Made by a program: the position numbers and the translations under genes. A stretch of DNA of 14,985 bases. Source: Clostridiales bacterium UBA1779 (GTDB taxonomy: Bacteria > Bacillota > Clostridia > Oscillospirales > CAG-272). The stretch spans positions 1-14,985 of the forward strand of contig DCGL01000095.1 of NCBI GenBank assembly GCA_002314565.1. The letters run 5' to 3'. A model generated the notes under the pieces. It worked only from the letters and a program-made list of their open reading frames with translations. It did not search any database and was not told the origin of the DNA. Each line of letters starts with the position of its first letter. The stretch's first letter is position 1. Of this stretch, positions 1 through 7,206 are shown one piece after another.

Positions 1-38
1 AAATATGATCCTGTCAAACTTGGGACTCACGATTTTTA

Positions 39-75
39 TTGACATCTTTCTCTTTTTATGATATTATATAATATC
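39..75 (+). promoter_or_regulatory. Sigma-A-type promoter with palindromic -10 region
   Basis: A perfect -35 hexamer TTGACA lies at 39-44. A -10-like TATTAT lies at 62-67, giving an optimal 17-nt spacer. An alternative TATAAT at 67-72 would have a 22-nt spacer and is less likely. The -10 area is embedded in a perfect 16-bp palindrome (GATATTATATAATATC, 60-75) that could be an operator, although AT-rich palindromes also arise by chance. This is the only strong promoter I see for the plus-strand run that follows. The first start codon lies about 40 nt downstream. Confidence 0.7.
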
Positions 76-115
76 TATTATTATGGGTTTTTATTGACTG
101 AATACGGGGTTCCAT

Positions 116-1003
116 ATGAGTCGTGTAACGTATCATAAAAATAAAACACTGACGCGCGGGTTCAAGATCCACGTGACGGCGGGGGTGACCGCGGCACTTG
201 CGTGCCTTGCGGTTTTCGCGCTGTGCTTCGTTGCGGCAAGAGGTCCGTACAGAAGCTTTGCAAAGCGCCTCTGTGCCACCATGACCGAGAAAAATTCACT
301 CTTTACCGGCGTGTTTTTTACAAGCGATGAAATAGCCGCATCAAAGCTGTATTATCCTCCCGAAGAGAGCTTTGAAAACGAAAACGGAACGCGTGAATAC
401 AAAACCTGTGCCGGCGGAACCGCACTTGAAGGTGACGGCTGGCAGGGCTTTATTATTGAGGTTTCATCCTCATCTCTGATGCTTGCAGAAAACCAGGCAG
501 GGGTTCAGTCCGGAAGAATTTCCCTCGGACTTGACGGATACGTCGACGCGGTTTTCTTTAACAACTGTCTCAGCTATGCCGGGGAGGGCGGCCTTGAGAA
601 ATACTGCTTCGTCGGACAGACGCAGGACGGAAAGCTTCACATCGGTGCGACGACAGTCGTCGATGCCGCAAACGCCGCTTATCTCTGGGGCATTTCCGCT
701 GACAGAGTGCTTGTAAACGGAGGCGTACCCTGTTCTTCACTCGGCGGGGGATACGCATCACGCGCCGCAATCGGACAGAGAGAAGACGGAACCGTGCTGA
801 TTTTCACGGCGGGCTCCGCGGGCTTTTATCCCTGCGGAATCACGTATGACGAAATGGCCTCGATAATGTACAGCTACGGTGCACAGAACGCCGCCGCTCT
901 TAAACTGAAGGGTGGGCTGTACGTCAACGCTTCCCTGAGGGCGGGAAGCAAGGATATGCCCGGCTATTCTCTCACTGCCGCCGGGACGGAGGCCGCAAAA
1001 TGA
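116..1003 (+). CDS. Membrane-anchored phosphodiester glycosidase (NAGPA)-like protein
   Basis: This is a 295-residue protein with a short basic cytoplasmic tail and one hydrophobic segment at about residues 20-42, which is a signal anchor, so the rest is probably outside the cell. The C-terminal half resembles the phosphodiester glycosidase/NAGPA family (PF09992). It has R216-A-A-I-G (family: R-T-A-I-G), then an xDGxV strand, then G241-I-T-Y-D-E-M-A-x-I-M and a Y-G-A-x-N-A-A helix, ending in K265-G-G where the family normally has D-G-G. Loss of that Asp suggests altered or absent catalysis. The start has a weak GGGG Shine-Dalgarno (106-109). The stop overlaps the next start (ATGA), so the two genes are translationally coupled. 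The exact substrate is unknown; in the family, substrates are phosphodiester-linked sugars of glycans or cell-wall polymers. Confidence 0.6.
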   Translation: MSRVTYHKNKTLTRGFKIHVTAGVTAALACLAVFALCFVAARGPYRSFAKRLCATMTEKNSLFTGVFFTSDEIAASKLYYPPEESFENENGTREYKTCAGGTALEGDGWQGFIIEVSSSSLMLAENQAGVQSGRISLGLDGYVDAVFFNNCLSYAGEGGLEKYCFVGQTQDGKLHIGATTVVDAANAAYLWGISADRVLVNGGVPCSSLGGGYASRAAIGQREDGTVLIFTAGSAGFYPCGITYDEMASIMYSYGAQNAAALKLKGGLYVNASLRAGSKDMPGYSLTAAGTEAAK

Positions 1004-3198
1004 GCTCTGAAAAAGAATTCAATATGAATGAGAATATAAAGACGAAGGCCGCTGAAGAAAAGAAGCAGCAGGCCCCGACTGCCAAAGGAATAATGGCAGA
1101 AATTAAGGCTGCGGAAAAGACCGGCATACAGCAGGAAACGAAGATCGAAACGAGGATGGAGCCCAAAGCCGAGCCCAAAGCCGAACCGAAGGCCGAACCG
1201 AAGGCCGAACCGAAAGCCGAACCGAAAGCCCAATCTGCCGAGCAGATTTTCGACCGGAAAGTCGACCGCAGTTCGGAAATGAAGACCATTTCGTCAAAGC
1301 CCGGCAGGAAAAAGAAAGAAGGTCCGCTTTCCGAGCGCGACGGTGACGGTACACGCGAATATGCAATGAGCCGGTATTACGGTTACGTAAAAGCAAAGAA
1401 ACGCAATCCGCGCGCAAGCCGTTTCGTGAAGGGACTGATTATCTACGGCGTCGTAATATTCCTTCTGATTCTGACGTCGGCTGCTGTTCTGTGGAGATAC
1501 GTCGATCTGTCAAGCGGCGACTATCCCGAAAACTATATGGAAAATCTGGTCGCTTCAACCGATAAGGACGGCTGGCAGAAGTTTTTACGCCGCTGGTTCG
1601 CCGGAAGCTATGCCGAATACGAAAAGGCAGGCGAGCTTGCCTATCAGGTGCTTTCCCCCTCCTTCAACGTTGAAAACGCAAGCTTTCTGCCTCTTGAAAG
1701 CGAAAACGGGGAAGACGCATTTATGCTGTTTTCCGACGGGGTCCATTTTGCCGACGTTTACTTCCATGCAATAGAAGGCGGAACGCTCGGTCTCGGAACC
1801 TACGAAATAGAGCACGTCGATTTCGATATGAGTTTTTTCGGAATGGACTTCCCTCTGACGACAATTATTATCCCCGAAGGGGCAGAATATACGGTAAACG
1901 GTGTTGCGAACCCCGAGCCCGCTGAAAAAACAGATAAAACGGTATATCCCGGAAGAAGTCCCGGTGAAACAGAGGCACTTGCCTGCTGCACGACTCTTGT
2001 CTTTGACGACCTGTACTACGTTCCGGAACTTACGGCAAGTCTTGACGGCTGTGCTTTGAGTCTTGTAAGTGACGAAGAAAAACGCGTATTCTGGTTCGAA
2101 TATCCCGAAGAAAAGACTCACACAATCAAGGTGACCGTCCCCGCCGGGGTTAACGCCTTCGTCGGAGAAACTATGCTTGACGAAAGCTGGGCGTCCCGCG
2201 AATATATTTCCGGCGAGCTCGGCGAGCTTGACGACGGAGGAACGGGAACTTTGCCTATGCTGGCAGTCTGGACCGTGAAGGGACTATTCTCAGATACACC
2301 CGTAACGGCAAGCGTCGGAAACGAAGAGCTTACTCTGAAATCTTCGGATAACGGAAATTACGTTTTCAACGTCCCCGCCGGATGCAAATATACGGTCACA
2401 ATTCTTGCGCCGTCAGGTTCAGCCGTTACCGTCAACGGAAGAACGATAGGGAATGAATATCTCAGCCCCGAAGGACCGACTGCGGTTGAAATAGGCCGCG
2501 GAGCCACAGTCCTCGGAACCTACGACGTCACCGAGCTTGACGCCGCCGACAATGCCGTACCGGATTTTGACAAATACGTTCTCACGGGCTATCTTGCCCT
2601 GCCCGTCGTTACGGTTACGTACAAGGGAAACCTTCTCACTCCTGCTTCTTCAACGGTGACGGGATACCGCGCACTCTGGGAATACGACCTGCCATATGCC
2701 GATAATGAAACTTACAGCAGCGCGATTACGGAAGGCGCAATCAGCTTCTTCGGTGATTACGTCGAATATCTCTGCGACGGCGGAGCCTTCGGCAATCCCG
2801 GCAATATGGAAACCTTCGAGAAAAACCTCGAATCCCTGATAAACGTCACAGTATCCGGCACCTCAGGATATATGAGCATGCTTGAATCCGCACGTACGGT
2901 AAATATGATGCAGCCCTACGGCGCTTTTGAAATCAAAAACACCGAGGTCACGGATTATATTGCGTATACGGATAATTGCGTCAGCTGCGTCGTAAGGGCT
3001 GATGTCGTTCGCGGAGATAAGTTTGAAACGACCGAGAAAAAGGTTCTTGACGGAAACGGAAAGGTCACGACCGTCACTGAAACGACGGTTGCGGGCAACG
3101 TAAGTACCGTCAGCGTCACGATGAACGTTCTTCAGGTCGTTTACCGCGGCGAATGGCGCGTATGGGGATTCTCGTGCACCATGCTCGAAAGCAAATAA
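1000..3198 (+). CDS. Large single-pass membrane protein with EPKA repeat and extracytoplasmic beta repeats
   Basis: I do not recognise a named family for this 732-residue protein. The first 140 residues are charged and probably cytoplasmic, with six tandem EPKA tetrapeptides at residues 54-77. One transmembrane segment follows at about 145-166, so the remaining 560 residues are probably extracytoplasmic. This part contains recurring modules ending in a P-x-G-x(4,5)-V-x-G-type hairpin: about 271-305, 346-396 (begins TASLDG) and 436-487 (begins TASVGN). The last two look like a duplicated beta domain. The C-terminal 570-728 has the helix-then-sheet pattern of an NTF2-like domain ending YRGEWRVWGFSC; this is inference. 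The start has a good GGAGG (988-992) 7 nt upstream and overlaps the preceding stop by 4 nt; an in-frame ATG at 1024 is a less likely start. A cell-envelope sensor or scaffold role is possible but unproven. Confidence 0.75.
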   Translation: MSSEKEFNMNENIKTKAAEEKKQQAPTAKGIMAEIKAAEKTGIQQETKIETRMEPKAEPKAEPKAEPKAEPKAEPKAQSAEQIFDRKVDRSSEMKTISSKPGRKKKEGPLSERDGDGTREYAMSRYYGYVKAKKRNPRASRFVKGLIIYGVVIFLLILTSAAVLWRYVDLSSGDYPENYMENLVASTDKDGWQKFLRRWFAGSYAEYEKAGELAYQVLSPSFNVENASFLPLESENGEDAFMLFSDGVHFADVYFHAIEGGTLGLGTYEIEHVDFDMSFFGMDFPLTTIIIPEGAEYTVNGVANPEPAEKTDKTVYPGRSPGETEALACCTTLVFDDLYYVPELTASLDGCALSLVSDEEKRVFWFEYPEEKTHTIKVTVPAGVNAFVGETMLDESWASREYISGELGELDDGGTGTLPMLAVWTVKGLFSDTPVTASVGNEELTLKSSDNGNYVFNVPAGCKYTVTILAPSGSAVTVNGRTIGNEYLSPEGPTAVEIGRGATVLGTYDVTELDAADNAVPDFDKYVLTGYLALPVVTVTYKGNLLTPASSTVTGYRALWEYDLPYADNETYSSAITEGAISFFGDYVEYLCDGGAFGNPGNMETFEKNLESLINVTVSGTSGYMSMLESARTVNMMQPYGAFEIKNTEVTDYIAYTDNCVSCVVRADVVRGDKFETTEKKVLDGNGKVTTVTETTVAGNVSTVSVTMNVLQVVYRGEWRVWGFSCTMLESK
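1159..1230 (+). repeat. Six tandem 12-bp units encoding EPKA
   Basis: Six contiguous 12-bp units encode Glu-Pro-Lys-Ala six times. At DNA level they form three adjacent identical pairs: two GAGCCCAAAGCC, two GAACCGAAGGCC and two GAACCGAAAGCC. This arrangement points to stepwise slippage or duplication, so copy number may vary between strains. The repeat lies in the predicted cytoplasmic tail of the membrane protein. Confidence 0.9.
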
Positions 3199-3219
3199 TT
3201 CTGAATTCAGGAATTTATT

Positions 3220-4887
3220 ATGAGTAAAAAATACACACTCGGCGTGGATTTCGGAACGCTTTCCGGAAGAGCCGTTATTGCCGATACGTCGGACGGGCGG
3301 GAGCTGGCCTCCTGTACGGCAGAATACGCGCACGCTGTTATCGATGAATATCTGCCTTCAAGCGGCGAAAAACTGCCGGCATCCTGGGCACTCGAAGACC
3401 CGCGTGACTTTCTCGATACGCTGAAGACCGTCATACCCGGCGTAATCCGTGAGGCCGGAATCGACCCGAGGGACATCATAGGCGTCGGCATGGATTTCAC
3501 CTGTTCGACCTTCTTACCGATAAGAAAAGACGGAACCCCGCTCTGCTTTGAAGACAGGTTTGCAAAAGAGAAGCACGCATACTGCAAGCTCTGGAAGCAT
3601 CACGGCGCCCAGAAGTATGCGGATAAAATCAACGAAATATATAAAAAGCGCGGTGACACTTGGATGGACGGAAACTTCTCCGGGAAAATGTCCGGTGAGT
3701 TCTTTCTGCCGAAGGTCTGGGAGACAGTTGAGTGCGCCCCCGACGTTTACCGCGAATCCGACCTCTTTATCGAGGCTGCCGACTGGGTGAACTTTCAGCT
3801 GACAGGCAGGCTCAACCGCGGATACGTGATTTCCTCTATTAAGGAATGCTATCACAAGGCCGACGGCACGTACGTTCCGAAAGACTTTCTCGAAGCTCTC
3901 AATCCCTCGCTCTCCGATCTCTTTGAAAAGAAGTTCGCCGGGGATATCGTTATGCCCGGAAAGGCCTGCGGATACGTCACAAAAGAGGCGTCGGCAATTT
4001 ACGGCCTGCCCGAAGGCATTCCCGTTGCCGCTTCCATGCCCGACGCTCACGTCGGAGGTCTTGCCATCGGACTTAAAAACGCCGGTGATATGTTCGGCAT
4101 CTTCGGCACTTCAAACTGCTATTTCCTTATGAGCCGTGAATACGTTCAGGTTCCCGGCATTATGGGCTGCGTTCCCGACGGAATCATGCCCGGATATTTC
4201 AGCTACGAGTCGGGACTTTCCTGCTTCGGTGACCATTTCGCCTGGGCGGCAGAGAAAATCTGCCCCGCGGATTATGCCGAAGAAGCAAAGTCGCTCGGAA
4301 TTTCAAATCTTCAGCTGCTCATAAAAAAGGCGGCGGCTCTGAACCCCGGTGAAAGCGGACTTCTTGCCCTTGACTGGTGGAACGGGAACCGCAACATTCT
4401 CGTAAACTCCGAACTGACCGGTATGCTTATCGGTATGTCTCTTCAGACGAAGCCGGAGCACATAATGCGCGCGCTTATCGAGGCAACGGCCTTCGGTACT
4501 AGAATAATACTCGATAACTTCAGGGAGCACGGAATCGACATCAACAGATTCATTGCGGCAGGCGGAGTCCCCCGCAAGGATCCCTTCACGATGCAGCTTT
4601 TCTCTGACGTTCTCGGAATGCCCATTGAGGTTTCCTCAACCAAGCAGGCCGGGGCTCTCGGCGATGCAATTCACGCTGCCGCCGTTGCGGGGAAGGCCGC
4701 CGGAGGCTATGACAGCATAGACGAAGCCGTTGAAGCGATGAAGGTTCCCGTCTGTGCTGAATACCGTCCTTGCGCAGAGGCACACAAAGTATATTCAAAG
4801 CTATATGACGAATACCGCCGTCTGCACGATTATTTCGGCAGAGGAGAGAACGACGTCATGGCAAAACTGAGGCAGATACATGGTTAA
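3220..4887 (+). CDS. araB: Ribulokinase (FGGY carbohydrate kinase, AraB type)
   Basis: A 555-residue FGGY-family kinase that would phosphorylate L-ribulose to L-ribulose 5-phosphate with ATP in the cytoplasm. The N-terminal phosphate-binding strand reads GVDFGTLSGR (8-17). GMDFTCSTFLP (90-100) matches the ribulokinase substrate motif. PDAHVGG (274-280) contains the catalytic-base Asp (D275). GTSNCYFLMS (296-305) and LALDWWNGNR (382-391) are ribulokinase-like, and AAGGVPRKDPF (446-456) is the adenine-binding loop region. Length agrees with the family. AGGAA at 3209-3213 supports the ATG. No araA, araD, transporter or regulator is in the window, so the true substrate could be another ribulose or xylulose sugar. 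The gene sits within a membrane/radical-SAM gene run and overlaps the next start by 8 nt. Confidence 0.88.
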   Translation: MSKKYTLGVDFGTLSGRAVIADTSDGRELASCTAEYAHAVIDEYLPSSGEKLPASWALEDPRDFLDTLKTVIPGVIREAGIDPRDIIGVGMDFTCSTFLPIRKDGTPLCFEDRFAKEKHAYCKLWKHHGAQKYADKINEIYKKRGDTWMDGNFSGKMSGEFFLPKVWETVECAPDVYRESDLFIEAADWVNFQLTGRLNRGYVISSIKECYHKADGTYVPKDFLEALNPSLSDLFEKKFAGDIVMPGKACGYVTKEASAIYGLPEGIPVAASMPDAHVGGLAIGLKNAGDMFGIFGTSNCYFLMSREYVQVPGIMGCVPDGIMPGYFSYESGLSCFGDHFAWAAEKICPADYAEEAKSLGISNLQLLIKKAAALNPGESGLLALDWWNGNRNILVNSELTGMLIGMSLQTKPEHIMRALIEATAFGTRIILDNFREHGIDINRFIAAGGVPRKDPFTMQLFSDVLGMPIEVSSTKQAGALGDAIHAAAVAGKAAGGYDSIDEAVEAMKVPVCAEYRPCAEAHKVYSKLYDEYRRLHDYFGRGENDVMAKLRQIHG

Positions 4888-6184
4888 AATCACACAGGTT
4901 GAAGAGGGAAGCACGGCGTATCGCCACGGTCTGCGTACCGGTGACGTGCTCGTTTCCGTCAACCGCCGAGAAATAGATGACGTTCTTGACTACCGTTTCC
5001 GTATGACGTCAAAGCTCGTGCTGCTCAAGACAACGAGAAACGGACACGCAAGATACACCCTCATAGTCAAGGACGAAGAGGATACCGAGATAGGGCTCGG
5101 CTTTGAAACTCCTCTTATGGACGAAAAGCACAGCTGCCGCAACAAGTGCATATTCTGCTTTATCGACCAGAACCCCGGGGGAATGAGAGAATCCTGTTAT
5201 TTCAAGGATGACGATTCACGCCTTTCGTTCCTGCACGGAAATTACATCACGATGACGAATCTGTCCGAGCACGAAATCGACAGAATCATCGAGATGCACA
5301 TCTCCCCGATGAATATTTCCGTCCACACGACCAATCCCGAGCTGCGCTGCAAAATGATGAACAACCGTTTTGCCGGCGACACCCTGAAATATCTGCGCCG
5401 TTTTGCCGACGCCGGAATCAAAATCTGCGCCCAGGTCGTTCTCTGCCGCGGTATCAACGACGGGCCGGAGCTCGACAGGACTATGAATGACCTCGTATCC
5501 TATTATCCCGCCCTCGACAGCGTGTCAATCGTCCCTGCCGGACTCACTGCCCACAGAGAAGGGCTTTATCCCCTCACGCTTTACAGTCCCGAAGAATGCG
5601 CAGCCGTCATAAAACAGGTCACCGATTTCGGAGATATGTGCCTCAGGGGCTACGGTTCGAGAATATTCTACGTTGCCGACGAAATGTACGTAAAAGCGGG
5701 GCTCCCACTTCCGGACGAAGACTTCTACGGCGAATTTTCACAGCTTGAGGACGGCGTCGGAATGCTGACCTCCTTCAGAAGCGAGGCAATGCGCGCCCTT
5801 GAAGACCCGGACGTTCCGGAAGGCTTCAAAAGAAAGCTCAGCGTAGTCACGGGCTTTGCTGCATACGGAATGATAAGCGACGTCTGCCGCGAAGCCGAGA
5901 AAAAAATCCCGGGACTTGAAGTAAACGTTATACGCGTACAAAACCGTTTCTTCGGCGATACCGTCACCGTCGCGGGACTTCTCACTGCAGGTGACATAAT
6001 TGAAGCCTGCCGCGGCCTGGACCTTGGTGAAAAGCTGCTTTTCCCGAGAAACGCCCTTCGCGCCGACGGCGACCTCTTCCTTGACGGAAAGAGTCCCGAA
6101 GAACTCTCAAAAGCTCTCGGCGTTCCCGCTGTCTTTAACGAAAACGACGGCTATTCCTTTATTGACGGTCTGATTCTTGACTGA
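4880..6184 (+). CDS. PDZ and DUF512 radical SAM protein
   Basis: A 434-residue member of the DUF512 putative radical SAM family (TIGR03279-like). A PDZ-like domain occupies about residues 1-60 (ITQVEEGSTAYRHGLRTGD). A cysteine cluster C86-x3-C90-x2-C93 followed by FIDQ is the expected [4Fe-4S]/SAM site. The radical SAM barrel continues with NMSVHT-like NISVHTT and with GINDGPELDRT. The C-terminal DUF512 region includes VTGFAAYG and NRFFGDTVTVAGLLTGxD-type sequence, and the whole length agrees with the family. The biochemical reaction is not established as far as I know. The gene is commonly next to der in Clostridia, as here with one lipoprotein gene between. A GAGG at 4869-4872 inside the ribulokinase end drives the start; the overlap implies co-translation. 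Confidence 0.88.
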   Translation: MVKITQVEEGSTAYRHGLRTGDVLVSVNRREIDDVLDYRFRMTSKLVLLKTTRNGHARYTLIVKDEEDTEIGLGFETPLMDEKHSCRNKCIFCFIDQNPGGMRESCYFKDDDSRLSFLHGNYITMTNLSEHEIDRIIEMHISPMNISVHTTNPELRCKMMNNRFAGDTLKYLRRFADAGIKICAQVVLCRGINDGPELDRTMNDLVSYYPALDSVSIVPAGLTAHREGLYPLTLYSPEECAAVIKQVTDFGDMCLRGYGSRIFYVADEMYVKAGLPLPDEDFYGEFSQLEDGVGMLTSFRSEAMRALEDPDVPEGFKRKLSVVTGFAAYGMISDVCREAEKKIPGLEVNVIRVQNRFFGDTVTVAGLLTAGDIIEACRGLDLGEKLLFPRNALRADGDLFLDGKSPEELSKALGVPAVFNENDGYSFIDGLILD

Positions 6185-6198
6185 CACCGCAAATTTCC

Positions 6199-6204
6199 GA
6201 GGAA
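6199..6204 (+). promoter_or_regulatory. Ribosome-binding site fixing the lipoprotein start
   Basis: GAGGAA ends 5 nt before the ATG at 6210. It selects this ATG over the in-frame ATG at 6177, which would add 11 residues in front of a clean lipoprotein signal peptide. Confidence 0.75.
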
Positions 6205-6209
6205 TTCAC

Positions 6210-7130
6210 ATGAAAAAAATCTTTCACACACTCACGTCCCTTATACTGCTTCTGACTTTGTGCTCCTGCTCATTCTCGGATTCGGGAAGGACGATTCACA
6301 CACTTCACCCCGGCGACGGAATTACGGAGCCCGAAACCGTAATAGTCACGGTTCCCGGTGAAACGGTAATAGTAACCGTACCGGTTCACGAGGGCACGAC
6401 GTCCCCCGAAACTCAGGCTGACGATACGAATCCCGTCTCAGTGACGACCGGCGCCGTTACAACCTCCGCTCCCTCCACCTCCCTCAAGCCCGAATTCGGT
6501 TACGTTCTGATAACCGATTCGAAGAACCTCGGCAAAGAGAGCATGGCAACCCTTATCTATCCGGCTCTTCAGAACACCGGAAACGCGGAAATCGAAAACA
6601 AGGTCAACGAGCTGCTCGCCGACATTGCCTTCAACGATTTTACCGGAAACGAAAACTGCAAGGATTATGAGGATAAAATCGCATCAAACATAACGGTCAG
6701 CTACACGGTCACCGCCTGTGACGTAAAGCTTTGTTCTCCGGCTTTTATGTCTGTGCGTTTTGAAGCCGAATATACACTTTCGGACTCCTCTGACAAATAT
6801 AACTTCATCTATACTCACACAATCAACCTGAGCACGGGGAAGGAGATCAAAACCAAAAATCTTTTCCGTGATTTCGGCTCGATTCTCACCATGCTTGAAG
6901 AAGGAAAACTCACACGCGGAGCCTCAACCCAGGATTTCGACACTCTCGTCGATATGAAGGATACTATTGCAAGACTGCGCTCCGGCATTGCGTACGGCAC
7001 TCTTCCGAAGGTTTACTTTACGGAAGATAAGCTTTACGTGATTATTGAGCTTGATCAGAAGCTCGGGGGCTGGGCGGAGTATTCCGTCCCGCTGTCACAG
7101 GTCAGTTCTTATCTTGCAATAAGCTTCTGA
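6210..7130 (+). CDS. Lipoprotein with Thr-rich linker and DUF3298-like domain
   Basis: From the ATG at 6210 the protein has 306 residues. MKKIFHTLTSLILLLTLCSC is a bacterial lipoprotein signal peptide; Cys20 (LCSC) is the most likely lipidated residue and Cys18 an alternative. Residues of about 45-60 hold a doubled ETVIVTVP motif, followed by a Thr/Ser/Pro linker to about residue 95 that should hold the domain off the membrane. The C-terminal 200 residues resemble the DUF3298 (RsiV-type) fold: a long beta region followed by YTHTINLSTGKEIKTKNLF, the family's hallmark strand-turn. The function of the stand-alone form is unknown; related domains occur in anti-sigma factors and lysozyme-binding proteins, which fits an extracytoplasmic sensing or binding role. 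It ends the promoter-proximal run; der follows 76 nt later. Confidence 0.75.
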   Translation: MKKIFHTLTSLILLLTLCSCSFSDSGRTIHTLHPGDGITEPETVIVTVPGETVIVTVPVHEGTTSPETQADDTNPVSVTTGAVTTSAPSTSLKPEFGYVLITDSKNLGKESMATLIYPALQNTGNAEIENKVNELLADIAFNDFTGNENCKDYEDKIASNITVSYTVTACDVKLCSPAFMSVRFEAEYTLSDSSDKYNFIYTHTINLSTGKEIKTKNLFRDFGSILTMLEEGKLTRGASTQDFDTLVDMKDTIARLRSGIAYGTLPKVYFTEDKLYVIIELDQKLGGWAEYSVPLSQVSSYLAISF

Positions 7131-7134
7131 CGGA

Positions 7135-7152
7135 CCGGTAACAGCTTACCGG
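7135..7152 (+). other. Small hairpin before der
   Basis: CCGGTAA (7135-7141) and TTACCGG (7146-7152) can form a 7-bp stem with a 4-nt loop, 5 nt after the lipoprotein stop. No U-tract follows, so it is not a classical intrinsic terminator. It may be a processing or weak pause element, or chance. Confidence 0.35.
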
Positions 7153-7206
7153 CAGAATCTTTGAAATATCCGTGCTGACGGCGGAATTTCGCGAAAGGAA
7201 AAAATA

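Noticed and set aside
1585..2121. 178-residue minus-strand reading frame
   Set aside because: It lies wholly inside the large membrane-protein gene, with no ribosome-binding site and no recognisable domain, so it is a shadow frame.
3514..4050. 178-residue minus-strand reading frame opposite the ribulokinase
   Set aside because: The plus-strand frame has clear ribulokinase motifs throughout. The antisense frame has no family features.
7135..7152. Intrinsic terminator before der
   Set aside because: The 7-bp stem is not followed by a T-tract, so it is recorded only as a small hairpin.
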